Under the pieces are notes generated by a model that ran no database searches, was not told the DNA's origin, and saw only the letters and a program-made list of their open reading frames with translations. From NCBI GenBank assembly GCA_034429975.1, contig DAOUFM010000135.1, forward strand, positions 124,001-188,000: a stretch of 64,000 bases of DNA, in the 5' to 3' direction. This DNA comes from UBA6170 sp034429975 (GTDB lineage Bacteria > Chloroflexota > Anaerolineae > Anaerolineales > Anaerolineaceae). Below, one piece after another: positions 22,710-31,574 of this stretch (the first letter of the stretch is position 1; each line of letters begins with the position of its first letter). The position numbers and the translations under genes are program-made.

Positions 22710-22781
22710 AGCGGGAGACGGGATTCGAACCCGCGAATGTTAGCTTGGAAGGCTAATGCCTTACCACTTGGCGACTCCCGC
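22710..22781 (-). tRNA. tRNA-Gly (anticodon TCC)
   Basis: 72-nt cloverleaf on the minus strand: acceptor GCGGGAG/CTCCCGC, anticodon stem TTAGC/GCTAA with loop CTTCCAA, T arm GCGGG-TTCGAAT-CCCGT, discriminator T (usual for Gly). CCA is not encoded. Confidence 0.95.
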
Positions 22782-22793
22782 TGAACGTTGGCT

Positions 22794-22802
22794 ATTATAC
22801 CA
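22794..22802 (-). promoter_or_regulatory. Extended -10 promoter of tRNA-Gly
   Basis: On the minus strand TG-G-TATAAT, ending 12 nt before the mature tRNA. Perfect -10 with extended element. Confidence 0.7.
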
Positions 22803-22835
22803 TTATTGAAATCTTTGTGAAGAAAATAAATTATT

Positions 22836-23261
22836 TTAAGGTTTCTTATCGTATGGTTCAACTACCAGAACATACGTAAGCGCAATGTTAGATAATTCAT
22901 TATCCTGTACGCAAAAGCTATCATACCTGGCTGGCAAATAGGGAGCTCTAAAGGTTGAAAAGGATGTTTCTCCGGCAGGGGCAGAGGCTATAGCCAGAAT
23001 ATTATCAGGCGTCAAATTTTCTATACCATCTTTCAAACCTGGAAAAATCAAATACCAGGTGATATCAAATTCGCTGGAATTTTGAAGCTTGATTTCTATT
23101 TCTTCCCCTAAAGGGATAAAAGATTCATAAGGCAAGCAGCTTTCTCCGTCATAAGACAAAACCATGTGTGTGTCAGCCATCGCGCGGGGATCTTCGTAGA
23201 TGGTACAGGCTGCGGATAAAAAAATTAATGCTATGGAGATAATGAGCGCGTATTTTTTCAT
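22836..23261 (-). CDS. Putative lipoprotein
   Basis: Protein of 141 residues with a signal peptide ending in LSAAC (Cys19), so probably lipid-anchored. The mature domain has two further cysteines (in GESCLPYE and DSFCVQDN) that could form a disulfide. Beta-rich pattern with EEIEIKLQNSSEFDITWYLIFPG resembles a cupredoxin-like or immunoglobulin-like sandwich, but no copper ligands are evident and no family is recognised. It lies 23 nt after the lytic transglycosylase gene on the same strand and is probably co-transcribed with it, which suggests a cell-envelope role. Confidence 0.65.
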   Translation of the reverse strand: MKKYALIISIALIFLSAACTIYEDPRAMADTHMVLSYDGESCLPYESFIPLGEEIEIKLQNSSEFDITWYLIFPGLKDGIENLTPDNILAIASAPAGETSFSTFRAPYLPARYDSFCVQDNELSNIALTYVLVVEPYDKKP

Positions 23262-23284
23262 ATATCGAATTTTCCATTTTCAAT

Positions 23285-23857
23285 TTAGTAGTTATTATAA
23301 ATATTTAAGACAATATCCGCATATCGATAGCCGATATCCATTGGACCATATTTATACAGAGCTTCGCGCCAATTGCCATATTTTTCAAACAAGTTTTTTA
23401 ACATTTTACTGCCATAATCAATATTAAACTCCGGATCAAATAGCTCATCCATGCTGGGGCGATTGGCGAAACATGGTCCATTCATACAAATAAATTTTTC
23501 AGCGATGCCGTCACGTGGCATAATCTGCATTAAGCCAACTGCACCCGAATGACTGTAAGCATCAGCATTTCCTCCGGACTCCTGCAGGATCACTGCTGCA
23601 ATTAGGTTTGGGTCAAGAGAATATTTTGCAGCGCTTGCTTCAATTAGGCCGCACCAAGAAAAGATACTTTCCGGATAGTTTGTTGAGATGGTACAAGGAT
23701 TTGGTGATGAAGGGGAAACAATATCAGCGGTTAGAAGATCTCCTTTAAGGCTTGAAGCCTGGACTGGCTCGGAAGGTGAAAATAACTTCAATGCGACAAA
23801 TATTAAAAAAGATGACCCTAAGATTACTCCGAAAATAATTTTGTTAATAGAAATCAT
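23285..23857 (-). CDS. Lytic transglycosylase (SLT domain)
   Basis: Exported muramidase-like protein of 190 residues. An N-terminal membrane or signal segment (about 6-24) is followed by a short linker and an SLT domain: IEASAAKYSLDPNLIAAVILQESGGNADAYS (catalytic Glu in QESGG), then GAVGLMQIMP and a C-terminal helical part NWREALYKYG. Such enzymes cleave peptidoglycan between MurNAc and GlcNAc. Four cysteines in the outer part may pair. The start at ATG 23857 is preferred over the GTG just upstream because AAGGA lies 8 nt before it. The presence of a peptidoglycan hydrolase fits a murein-containing envelope. Confidence 0.85.
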   Translation of the reverse strand: MISINKIIFGVILGSSFLIFVALKLFSPSEPVQASSLKGDLLTADIVSPSSPNPCTISTNYPESIFSWCGLIEASAAKYSLDPNLIAAVILQESGGNADAYSHSGAVGLMQIMPRDGIAEKFICMNGPCFANRPSMDELFDPEFNIDYGSKMLKNLFEKYGNWREALYKYGPMDIGYRYADIVLNIYNNY

Positions 23858-23920
23858 CACGTAAGTCCTTCAATCATTTATTTTCAATAATAGCACATAA
23901 GTTCTATAAATTCAAGATAA

Positions 23921-23957
23921 AAAAAGAGGAAATTTCTAAAAATATTTTCCTCTTTTT
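23921..23957 (-). terminator. Intrinsic terminator of the EF-G-like gene
   Basis: A 12-bp perfect stem (23921-23932 with 23946-23957), AAAAAGAGGAAA/TTTCCTCTTTTT, with T-runs on both sides, 22 nt after the stop codon of the minus-strand gene. Confidence 0.85.
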
Positions 23958-23979
23958 CTGATCTATTAATTAGTCTAAA

Positions 23980-26043
23980 CTATTCTTTTTCTTCCATTTC
24001 ACGCTTATGAGCGTTGATAATCTCTTGTTGTAAATGGGGTGGAACTCTTTCGAAATGATCAAATTCCATGTCGAAGATTCCTCGACCACCGGTCATCGAA
24101 CGTAATTGGGTTGTGTATCGTAACATTTCAGCCATTGGTACCTGAGCGGTGACAACCGAACGTCCTTTGTCGGTATCCATTCCCTGAACCCGAGCTCGGC
24201 GGGTATTCAGGTCACCTAAAACGTCGCCCATATTAATTTCCGGAACGGTGATCTTTACATTCATGATAGGCTCCATTAAAACAGGACCAGCATCCTGGAA
24301 AGCAATTTTGAATGCTTCCCGCCCTGCAATTTCAAAGGCTACAGGTTTGGAATCAACCGGGTGTTCTTTCCCGTCAAAAATAGAGACTTTGACACCATAG
24401 ACTGGATAACCAGCAATGATACCGTCTTTCATCGTTGCGAGGATTCCTTTTTGGATGGATGCAGAGTAGGTTTGAGAAATTGCACCACCAAATACATCCC
24501 AGGTCATCTCAAATTCTCCCTCAGAAGGCATTACTTTTAGATGAACCTCTCCAAATTGCCCAGCGCCACCAGTTTGTTTTTTATGGCGATAAACACCGGT
24601 ACCTTCCTTGGAGATAGTTTCTTTGTATGCCACTTTCGGTTCGGCGATGTTAATATTCAACTGGAATTTTGAAGCAGCCCGACGAACAGCAACTTCAATG
24701 TGCTGATCTCCCATACCCTGTAATACGGTTTGGCGGGTTGCAGATTCCATCGACCATGATAGAGTCATATCCTCTTCGCATAAACGGGTTAGCACTGTAC
24801 TAATTTTTGCTGAATCTGCTTGTGTTTTTGGAGTAACAGCGACACGATAAAGTGCATTTGGGTATTTGGCTGAAGGCAGAATAATTGGTGTGCTTTTATC
24901 ACCTAATGTGTTTCCAGTAACGGTTTCATTTAATTTTGGAACAATAGCAATATCCCCGGCATGAACCACTTTTACCGGAATATTTTCTTTACCACGCGGA
25001 ATACTCACCGTACCTAATCTTTCTTCAACACCTTTGTCTTGATTCCACACTCTTGAATCAGAATTTATTACGCCAGAGTAAACCCGGAAATAAGTTTGTT
25101 TTCCAACAAAGGGATCAGCAGTAGTTTTCCAGACGTAGGCTGCCAAAGGACCAGAATCTTTCGCGCCAATTTCAATTTCGTTATCTTTGCTCAACGCCTT
25201 ATAGGGACCAGCTTCAACCGGTGAGGGAACCAGGTTTACAATCGAATTCAGGAAGGGTACCAAACCGATTTGATTGGTAGCGGAGGAAACAAACACCGGT
25301 GCAAAACTCCCCTGACGAATGACCGCTTTAAGACCGCGTAGAATCTCCTCTGGAGATAAAGATCCTTCCTCAAAGAATTTTTCCATCAAGTCATCAGAAC
25401 CCTCAGCAGCAGCTTCGATAATGGCTGCATGTGCTTCTTCAGCAGCAGCTTTGAATTCAGCAGGGATCTCGCTACTTTCACTACCGACGCCTTTAAACGC
25501 CTTCATGTTAACCAGGTCAATTACCCCTTTGAAATCAGCTTGTTCACCTAAAGGAAGCTGGAGAGGAAGCAATCTTACTTCCGAGATTTCCTGAAAAGCA
25601 GCTAGTATTTTTTTAAAGTTAGCGTTTTCACGGTCCATTTTATTGATTAGAACAAACCGAGGAATATTAAATTCACCACTATGATGCCAGGCTAATTCAG
25701 TACCAACTTCTATTCCAGCAACGGCATCTACTAAAATTACTGCACTATCGGAAACCCGTAAAGCTGAGATTTCCTCTCCCAGAAAATCGGTATAACCAGG
25801 GGTGTCAAGGATATTTATTTTTGTGTCATTGTATTCCACAGGCAGTACTGAAGTGTAAATGGAAATATTTCGGCGCTGTTCTTCTTCATCAAAATCTGAA
25901 ACAGTTGAACCATCTTCTACTTTTCCCATTCGGTTAATGGCGCCAGTGAACAACAATAAAGCCTCTCCCAGAATGGTTTTTCCAGCACCACTATGAGATG
26001 CGAATGTAATATTACGAATCGACTCGCTTTTATATTCTTTCAT
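23980..26043 (-). CDS. Elongation factor G-like GTPase (EF-G2 type)
   Basis: Five-domain translational GTPase of 687 residues. G1 loop SHSGAGKT (residues 17-24) replaces the GHVDHGKT-like loop of true EF-G, which is typical of the EF-G-like subfamily. G3 DTPGYTDF and G4 NKMD are intact. Domain IV contains YRHKKQTGGAGQFGEVHLKVMP, and domain V ends in a typical GRGIFDMEFDHFERVP. The exact cellular role of this paralogue is not established (ribosome recycling or stress has been proposed for relatives). It is monocistronic, with an extended -10 about 85 nt upstream of the ATG and a strong terminator. Confidence 0.88.
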   Translation of the reverse strand: MKEYKSESIRNITFASHSGAGKTILGEALLLFTGAINRMGKVEDGSTVSDFDEEEQRRNISIYTSVLPVEYNDTKINILDTPGYTDFLGEEISALRVSDSAVILVDAVAGIEVGTELAWHHSGEFNIPRFVLINKMDRENANFKKILAAFQEISEVRLLPLQLPLGEQADFKGVIDLVNMKAFKGVGSESSEIPAEFKAAAEEAHAAIIEAAAEGSDDLMEKFFEEGSLSPEEILRGLKAVIRQGSFAPVFVSSATNQIGLVPFLNSIVNLVPSPVEAGPYKALSKDNEIEIGAKDSGPLAAYVWKTTADPFVGKQTYFRVYSGVINSDSRVWNQDKGVEERLGTVSIPRGKENIPVKVVHAGDIAIVPKLNETVTGNTLGDKSTPIILPSAKYPNALYRVAVTPKTQADSAKISTVLTRLCEEDMTLSWSMESATRQTVLQGMGDQHIEVAVRRAASKFQLNINIAEPKVAYKETISKEGTGVYRHKKQTGGAGQFGEVHLKVMPSEGEFEMTWDVFGGAISQTYSASIQKGILATMKDGIIAGYPVYGVKVSIFDGKEHPVDSKPVAFEIAGREAFKIAFQDAGPVLMEPIMNVKITVPEINMGDVLGDLNTRRARVQGMDTDKGRSVVTAQVPMAEMLRYTTQLRSMTGGRGIFDMEFDHFERVPPHLQQEIINAHKREMEEKE

Positions 26044-26133
26044 GAACCTAACCCTTCTTAAAAATATTTATTCTTAGCCTTCATACCAAAAACAGGAAAA
26101 AAGGCTGAATCATGATCACCTTAAAACGCCAAT

Positions 26134-26142
26134 ATTATAACA
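26134..26142 (-). promoter_or_regulatory. Extended -10 promoter of the EF-G-like gene
   Basis: On the minus strand TG-T-TATAAT about 90 nt before the ATG. The leader contains an AGCCTT/AAGGCT inverted repeat (about 26079-26109). Confidence 0.6.
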
Positions 26143-26203
26143 GCGATAGTTGATTTCTTCGAGTGTATCTCATATAAAAAATTTTTATTTAGTTATTTAT
26201 TGT

Positions 26204-26749
26204 TCAGGAAATTTCTTTGATCATCTTCCAGGCAGGTTCGACAACATGTTGGATGTGGTTTTCATGATCCACAAATGACCATTCTCCGGGTTCTGAACCG
26301 GAAATTTCGTAACCTAATCTCTGATAAAGCCGAATTGCTGCAACGTTTGTTTTTGCGACGTTTAAGGTAATTTCGTGAAACCCCCGCTTTAATAAATCCT
26401 TTTCGACAACTTTTAACATCCTTGTTCCTAAACCGGAATTACGAAGTTCTGACTTTATTCGAAAAGAATATAAATAAGCACAAAAGAAACCATCTGCCAA
26501 GTCTTTTCTGACAGAGTTAAGCTGAATAAAAACCTGGCCAACAACTCCTTTTCCAGGTAAATCGGCTACCCAGAGGACGCTTTTGCCGGCGTTTCTTTGT
26601 TGGTAGGCATTCGCGTAAACTTTACGTAAGTGCTGATATTCACCATCCCATTCTAACTGGGGTAAATCTGCTTGAATCAAATGTCGGATAATGACATGAT
26701 TTAACCAGTCTTTCTGAATTGGTGATTGATTATTGTAAGGATCCTTCAT
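26204..26749 (-). CDS. GNAT-family N-acetyltransferase
   Basis: Protein of 181 residues with the GNAT core: beta-strand region KSVLWVADLPGKGVVGQVFIQL, the acetyl-CoA loop SELRNSGLGTRMLKVVEKDLLKRG (R/Q-x-x-G-x-G/A), and the C-terminal NVAKTNVAAIRLYQRLGYEISG. Length and pattern match RimI-like or small-molecule acetyltransferases; the substrate is unknown. The gene overlaps the end of the CCA-adding gene by 20 nt and is probably translated from the same mRNA. Confidence 0.85.
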   Translation of the reverse strand: MKDPYNNQSPIQKDWLNHVIIRHLIQADLPQLEWDGEYQHLRKVYANAYQQRNAGKSVLWVADLPGKGVVGQVFIQLNSVRKDLADGFFCAYLYSFRIKSELRNSGLGTRMLKVVEKDLLKRGFHEITLNVAKTNVAAIRLYQRLGYEISGSEPGEWSFVDHENHIQHVVEPAWKMIKEIS

Positions 26750-29390
26750 TTTTTTTCAAGGATGAAACTACCTCATCGAGGAGGATATTTTCGTGCTCCA
26801 CCGAAAGGATCTCTTCATTCAACCAGGCTTTTCGTAAACGCGACAATATTTCTTTATACACAGGGCCAGGAGGAATCCCTAATTTCTGTAAATCCTCTCC
26901 ACTGGTGAATGGTTTTACTTTTTTCCAATGAGTAATGTATTTTTTAATAGTATGAGAGATTTGCGTATTTTCCAGGGTATGGTAAAGAATAAATAAAACC
27001 TGAATTGGAAGAGTGTCTAAATATTCAGTGATCTCGCTGGGTTTTGAATGTAGAATTTTTTTAATATTTTTTAGTGCTTGTTGAGCTTTCCTACTGGAGT
27101 CAGTTATGATTGCAGGAGTTCTTAATCGTTTACAGATCGGCTTAGGATTTGTTTCTAAATACATAAACCAGGTTAGATATGCCAGAACTGTGTTGATTTT
27201 TGTCGTTCCGTAATTGAGAGGCATTTGCCAGAATGGATCGATCGCTACATTATTAATCCTGATTATCTTGTCAATTATTTCTGAGGTTATGTAAAGATTG
27301 GACTGTATTTGGTGGAGAAAATTTAATTCCTGTAATCTCAATAAAGCGGGTTTGGGGTTGGCTTCTGACAGGATTAAGTTTAATTCGTGCCTTAATCGAT
27401 CTCCAGAAACCTGGTTGATTAAATCGCGTGCTTCTTCGAGCAACTGAAAAGTACGATCTTCAATATGAAAATTAAAGCGTTGTTCAAATCGAATTGCCCG
27501 GATTAATCTGGTTGGATCATCCACAAATGATAATGAATGTAAAACTTTAATCAACCCGGATTGCAAATCTTCATATCCACCCCAATAATCGTACAAATCA
27601 CCGTAATGAGTGCCGTCCAACCTTAATGCCAACGTATTGATGGTAAAGTCACGGCGATGTAAATCCAATTTAATGCTGCTGCGTTCAACTTGCGGCAGTG
27701 CGGTTGGAAAATCATAAAATTCGGTCCGGGCGCTGATAAGGTCTAAATTTTCTGGTAATTCTTTCAGTGGCAAATCGATAAAATCTGGAACGTTTTTTAC
27801 CAATTTCTGATGAATATTCAGAATTTCCCATTTTGCTGTTCCAAATCGTTTGTGTGTATTTACCTTTCCACCATAGGCTTTCGCCAGGGATTGAGCAAAT
27901 TGAATAGCATCCCCTTCGACCACAATATCAAAGTCTAGTGAAGGGCGATTGAGGATTAAATCTCTCACAAACCCACCAACGATATAAATAGCTGTTTTCT
28001 GTTGATGAGCATGATTAGCGATCATTTTAAGTAAGGCAATATGAGCTTTTGGTAAAGCGGAATTAAGCCTGGAAGCCAGGTTTTTCTTTTCGACAAAAGA
28101 GGTTTTGGTTTTACTCAGAGCTTTGAGCAAATCGGTTCGGGTAATAATCCCGACAATTTCATCAGAGGATGGATCGACTACTGGAATTTGTCCCCAGCCT
28201 GATTCTGTCATCACTTGTTGGATTTCTGTCAGTGAATCTTTTGTACTGACCGAAATATCGCCTGGTTCCATCAGGCTGGAAGCTGTCAGGTTTAATTTGT
28301 GGAAAATCGCTCTTTCAACGCTGCGCCGATTGAGCAATCCAACAATTTTCCCTTTCGAAACCACCGGATAACCTTCGTAGCCATAACGTTTCATCATTGA
28401 AAAGGCTTCTTCGGCGCTGGTTTGTGGTGTAATCAGACGGGGTTGCTTCGACATAATTTGGACGGCAGTAATTGCCGGTTGGACCAATTCATGTAATTTT
28501 TCGATCAATTTTTTGTAAACTTGTTCAATTTTTGGTTGGCCATCTTCAACTTGAATCAGAGCTGCAGCCGCTCGTGGGTGACCACCCCCTCCAAATTGAT
28601 TGGCGATCATCCCAACATTTATTTGGTCAGTGGTTGATCTGGCAATCAAGCGGATTCCTTCCTGAGTTTGAACCAACAAAAATAAAGCTTCCGGGTCCAA
28701 TAAATCCCGAATCTTATGGGCTATGCTTGAAATCTCCTCATCCAAATCTGTAGCATCCGCCATTGAAGTGACAATCCTGTTATTGTGGATATCAAAGTAT
28801 TGAGTTTTCAACAATAGCCGGTCATAAACGTCTCTCTGTTGATCTGTCAGTGGTGGGTTAAGATACTGGTTTGCGATTGCCAAACTGGCCCCGCACTCCA
28901 GTAAGTAGGCTGCAGCTAACAAATCCCTGGGGGTTGTATTTGCGTAGGATAACGAACCTGTATCCTCGTAAATACCCAAAAGAAAAAGCGTGGACATGAA
29001 TATGGAGAGGTTCCCATTCCTTCTCTTAATTTCTTCAACCAGGATAGTTGTGCAGGATCCTGTATTTTCAAAAACAGTTGTCCATTTTTCTGGTAAAGTT
29101 TTCTTCTTTTGATGATGGTCAATAACATGAACGGTTGTGTCTTTATTAATCCCTTTTAAAGTAACCAGTGCCTGCGTGTCAACCAGGATAACATGATCAA
29201 TTTTTATGGGAGCAACTTCTTTGAATTGATGGATTGGCAATTCGTTCCCGCACAAATCCAGATACGATTTGACATTGCGATTGATCCGATTCGGTAAAAT
29301 GGCAACCGCATCGGGTTCTAAATGGGCGGTTGCTGTTAAAGATGCAATAGCATCAAAATCCGCCTGTTCATGGGTGAGAATGATCTGCAT
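26730..29390 (-). CDS. DHH - CBS - tRNA nucleotidyltransferase/poly(A) polymerase fusion
   Basis: Protein of 886 residues. Order: DHH phosphoesterase domain (about 1-190; HEQADFDAIAS and VIDHHQ), DHHA1 domain with GGGHPRAAA (about 270), two CBS domains (about 310-430; IMSKQPRLITP...YEGYPVV and MEPGDISV...WGQIPVV), then a class II nucleotidyltransferase head (about 455-600; YIVGGFVRDLILNRPSLDFDIVV, RRDFTINTLAL) and the RNA-binding helical part (DDPTRLIRAIRFEQRFNF). Such fusions occur in some deep-branching bacteria. Since the tRNAs here lack encoded CCA, a CCA-adding activity is essential, and this is the only candidate in the window. An adjacent extended -10 (TG-A-TAAAAT) ends 6 nt before ATG with no ribosome site, so the mRNA is probably leaderless. 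Confidence 0.9.
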   Translation of the reverse strand: MQIILTHEQADFDAIASLTATAHLEPDAVAILPNRINRNVKSYLDLCGNELPIHQFKEVAPIKIDHVILVDTQALVTLKGINKDTTVHVIDHHQKKKTLPEKWTTVFENTGSCTTILVEEIKRRNGNLSIFMSTLFLLGIYEDTGSLSYANTTPRDLLAAAYLLECGASLAIANQYLNPPLTDQQRDVYDRLLLKTQYFDIHNNRIVTSMADATDLDEEISSIAHKIRDLLDPEALFLLVQTQEGIRLIARSTTDQINVGMIANQFGGGGHPRAAAALIQVEDGQPKIEQVYKKLIEKLHELVQPAITAVQIMSKQPRLITPQTSAEEAFSMMKRYGYEGYPVVSKGKIVGLLNRRSVERAIFHKLNLTASSLMEPGDISVSTKDSLTEIQQVMTESGWGQIPVVDPSSDEIVGIITRTDLLKALSKTKTSFVEKKNLASRLNSALPKAHIALLKMIANHAHQQKTAIYIVGGFVRDLILNRPSLDFDIVVEGDAIQFAQSLAKAYGGKVNTHKRFGTAKWEILNIHQKLVKNVPDFIDLPLKELPENLDLISARTEFYDFPTALPQVERSSIKLDLHRRDFTINTLALRLDGTHYGDLYDYWGGYEDLQSGLIKVLHSLSFVDDPTRLIRAIRFEQRFNFHIEDRTFQLLEEARDLINQVSGDRLRHELNLILSEANPKPALLRLQELNFLHQIQSNLYITSEIIDKIIRINNVAIDPFWQMPLNYGTTKINTVLAYLTWFMYLETNPKPICKRLRTPAIITDSSRKAQQALKNIKKILHSKPSEITEYLDTLPIQVLFILYHTLENTQISHTIKKYITHWKKVKPFTSGEDLQKLGIPPGPVYKEILSRLRKAWLNEEILSVEHENILLDEVVSSLKKNEGSLQ

Positions 29391-29396
29391 AATTTC

Positions 29397-29405
29397 ATTT
29401 TATCA
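29397..29405 (-). promoter_or_regulatory. Extended -10 of a probable leaderless CCA-adding gene
   Basis: Minus strand TG-A-TAAAAT, exactly 6 nt before the ATG at 29390. No Shine-Dalgarno sequence lies between them. Confidence 0.6.
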
Positions 29406-29436
29406 TTTTATGAAAGGCAGAGGCTCTATGTTTTGA

Positions 29437-29464
29437 TTGAAAAACGATCATCTTTTGGTATGAT
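29437..29464 (+). promoter_or_regulatory. Promoter of the MoeB/ThiF-rhodanese gene
   Basis: TTGAAA (29437-29442), 16-nt spacer ending in TGG, then TATGAT (29459-29464). Transcription would start near 29471, giving a leader of about 12 nt with GGAG before ATG 29483. Confidence 0.65.
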
Positions 29465-29482
29465 TTAAATTTGGAGACAAAA

Positions 29483-30625
29483 ATGAAATCGATATTAAAC
29501 CAGGAAGAAATTTTGCGGTATTCAAGACATTTGCTCATCCCGCAAGTTGGGCTGAAAGGTCAAGAAAAATTAAAAAACGCAAGTGTGTTAATTGTGGGAA
29601 CAGGAGGGCTTGGTTCACCAATTTCCTTGTATTTGGCTGCAGCCGGTATTGGAAAAATTGGGCTGGTGGATTTTGATGTGGTGGAAGAGTCGAACCTACA
29701 GAGGCAGGTGATTCATACGACTACGAAAGTTGGTCTTCCAAAGGTTGATTCTGCTAAACACTTTTTGGAAGATCTTAACCCGTTTATTGAAATAAAAACA
29801 TTTAATGAAACAATTACAGCAGAAAATGTTGAAAGAATAGCGGATGGATTTCAAGTGATTGTGGATGGGTCAGATAATTTTTCCACCCGCTATTTATTAA
29901 ATGATTATTGTGTTTTCAATAAAAAGCCATATGTATATGGGTCGATTTTTAGATTTGAAGGCCAGGTAAGTGTGTTTGATGCCCAATATGGTCCCTGTTA
30001 CCGTTGCATTTTTCCTGAACCTCCTCCGCCTGGGATTGTTCCAACCTGTGGAGAAGGTGGAGTATTTGGAGTATTACCAGGAACAATTGGTACTTTTCAA
30101 GCTACTGAGGTAATCAAATTAATATTAGGGTTGGGGGAAAATCCCTTTGGAAAATTGTATCTTTATGATGCGATTGATTTATCCATCCAGACAATTAAAT
30201 TAAAGAAAAACCCAAACTGTAAAGTTTGTGGAGATCATCCCGAAATTACCACTTTACAAGACACTCAATTTTTTTGTGAGGTCCACTCTCAGGACCCTAA
30301 ACCACATGCTGAATGGGAGTGGGATGCTGGAGAGCTTAAAGAGGCTTTAGATCGAGGTGTTGAATTGCGACTGGTGGATGTGCGCGATCCTGTAGAACAG
30401 GAGGTGGTGGTCCTGCCGCAAAGTGAGAATATACCCTATGAAAGAATCAAAGCTGAATTATTTGAGAATAATAATGTGCCTATTATTTTTTATTGCCGGA
30501 ATGGAACTCGTTCCGGAAGGATCGTTAGAAAATTGAGAAACCTGGGTTTTACGAACGTCTATAATTTGTCGGGAGGAACCAATACCTGGGTGAGAGAAAT
30601 TAATAAAGAATTATTTGCATATTAA
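29483..30625 (+). CDS. MoeB/ThiF-type adenylyltransferase with C-terminal rhodanese domain
   Basis: Protein of 380 residues. The E1-like domain has the nucleotide loop VLIVGTGGLGSPISLYLAAAG (about 35-55), the Arg-finger region SNLQRQVIH, GSDNFSTRYLLND, and two zinc CxxC pairs (CYRC about 173-176, CKVC about 247-250). GEGGVFGVLPG is typical of MoeB/MOCS3. The rhodanese domain (about 275-375) contains LVDVRDPVEQE and active-site Cys in FYCRNGTRSGRI. These proteins adenylate and sulfurate the C-terminus of ubiquitin-like sulfur carriers (MoaD, ThiS, or cysteine-synthesis carriers). The frame opens at a TTG in 29471, but ATG 29483 behind GGAG is chosen. A molybdenum hydroxylase elsewhere in the window makes molybdopterin synthesis a plausible role. 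Confidence 0.9.
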   Translation: MKSILNQEEILRYSRHLLIPQVGLKGQEKLKNASVLIVGTGGLGSPISLYLAAAGIGKIGLVDFDVVEESNLQRQVIHTTTKVGLPKVDSAKHFLEDLNPFIEIKTFNETITAENVERIADGFQVIVDGSDNFSTRYLLNDYCVFNKKPYVYGSIFRFEGQVSVFDAQYGPCYRCIFPEPPPPGIVPTCGEGGVFGVLPGTIGTFQATEVIKLILGLGENPFGKLYLYDAIDLSIQTIKLKKNPNCKVCGDHPEITTLQDTQFFCEVHSQDPKPHAEWEWDAGELKEALDRGVELRLVDVRDPVEQEVVVLPQSENIPYERIKAELFENNNVPIIFYCRNGTRSGRIVRKLRNLGFTNVYNLSGGTNTWVREINKELFAY

Positions 30626-30650
30626 TTTAGGCTTAGGAAGAAAAAGAGTT

Positions 30651-31505
30651 ATGGAGAAGAAAAATTCTATTTTAGCTGTTCTGGCGCATCCAGATGATGA
30701 AACCTTTGGTATGGGTGGTACCCTCGCCAAATATGCACATGAAGGCGTGGATGTTTATTTAATCTGCGCTACCCGAGGTGAAGTGGGTGAGATGGAAGAG
30801 AAATACCTTAAGGGTTTTAAAACTCCTGCTGAACGGCGCGAATATGAGCTACGTTGTGCTGCAAAAAATCTTGGGTTAAAGGAAGTGATTTTTTTAAATT
30901 ACCGTGATTCAGGAATGGCTGGGTCGAAACACAATTTGGAACCCAATTCCTTGTTTTCAGCTAATTTGGATCAGGTAGCAAGCGAAATTGTTCAGAATAT
31001 TCGGCGTATCCGCCCAACGATTATCCTCACATTTGATCCAATCGGCGGATACAGACATCCGGATCATATCAAAGTACATGAAGCCACAGTGAAAGCTTTT
31101 CGGTTGGCTGCGGACCCTGATTATCAGGATGACTTAAATCAGCCTGCTTATCAAACCCAAAAATTGTATTACCACAGCATCTCGAAGAAATTCCTAAAGT
31201 GGACAGTACGAATATTAAAAATTGTGGGTAAAGATCCCCGAAAATTCGGAAAGAATCAAGATATTGATTTAGTTTCAATTACTGAAGTTGATTTTCCTAC
31301 TCATGCCATTATAAATTATGCTAAGGTCGCTGCATTGCGAAATGAAGCCTCAGCCTGTCATTCCAGTCAGGGTGGGAGTAAGATGAGCGGTGGTTTGATG
31401 GGGTGGTTGCAACGTTTGTTGGGCAGTAAAGACCGTTTCATGCGCGCATTTCCGGAACCTAAACCGGGCGACCCAATAGAAAGAGATTTATTTCAAGGTA
31501 TATGA
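30651..31505 (+). CDS. PIG-L/LmbE-family deacetylase (MshB/BshB-like)
   Basis: Zinc-dependent deacetylase of 284 residues. Metal motif AHPDDETFGMGG (His-x-x-Asp-Asp-type, about residues 12-23) and HPDHIKVH (about 141-148). TRGEVGE and FLNYRDSGMAGS are typical of the MshB/Mca branch, which acts on GlcNAc-inositol or thiol conjugates. The frame begins at 30615, inside the upstream gene, but MEKKN at 30651 with a purine-rich upstream run is the more likely start. It is co-transcribed with the MoeB/ThiF-rhodanese gene, 25 nt after it, which hints at sulfur or low-molecular-weight thiol chemistry; that is inference. Confidence 0.85.
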   Translation: MEKKNSILAVLAHPDDETFGMGGTLAKYAHEGVDVYLICATRGEVGEMEEKYLKGFKTPAERREYELRCAAKNLGLKEVIFLNYRDSGMAGSKHNLEPNSLFSANLDQVASEIVQNIRRIRPTIILTFDPIGGYRHPDHIKVHEATVKAFRLAADPDYQDDLNQPAYQTQKLYYHSISKKFLKWTVRILKIVGKDPRKFGKNQDIDLVSITEVDFPTHAIINYAKVAALRNEASACHSSQGGSKMSGGLMGWLQRLLGSKDRFMRAFPEPKPGDPIERDLFQGI

Positions 31506-31514
31506 GTTTCATTA

Positions 31515-31573
31515 AAATCTGAAAGAGGTCCTCGTACGATCGAACCTCTCTCAGATTTAAGACGTTAAATTTT
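31515..31573. terminator. Terminator hairpin between convergent genes
   Basis: Long imperfect hairpin: AAATCTGA/TCAGATTT outer stem (31515-31522 with 31551-31558) and AGAGGT/ACCTCT inner stem. A T7 run follows about 10 nt downstream. It serves the plus-strand PIG-L gene and possibly ClpB. Confidence 0.65.
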
Positions 31574-31574
31574 T

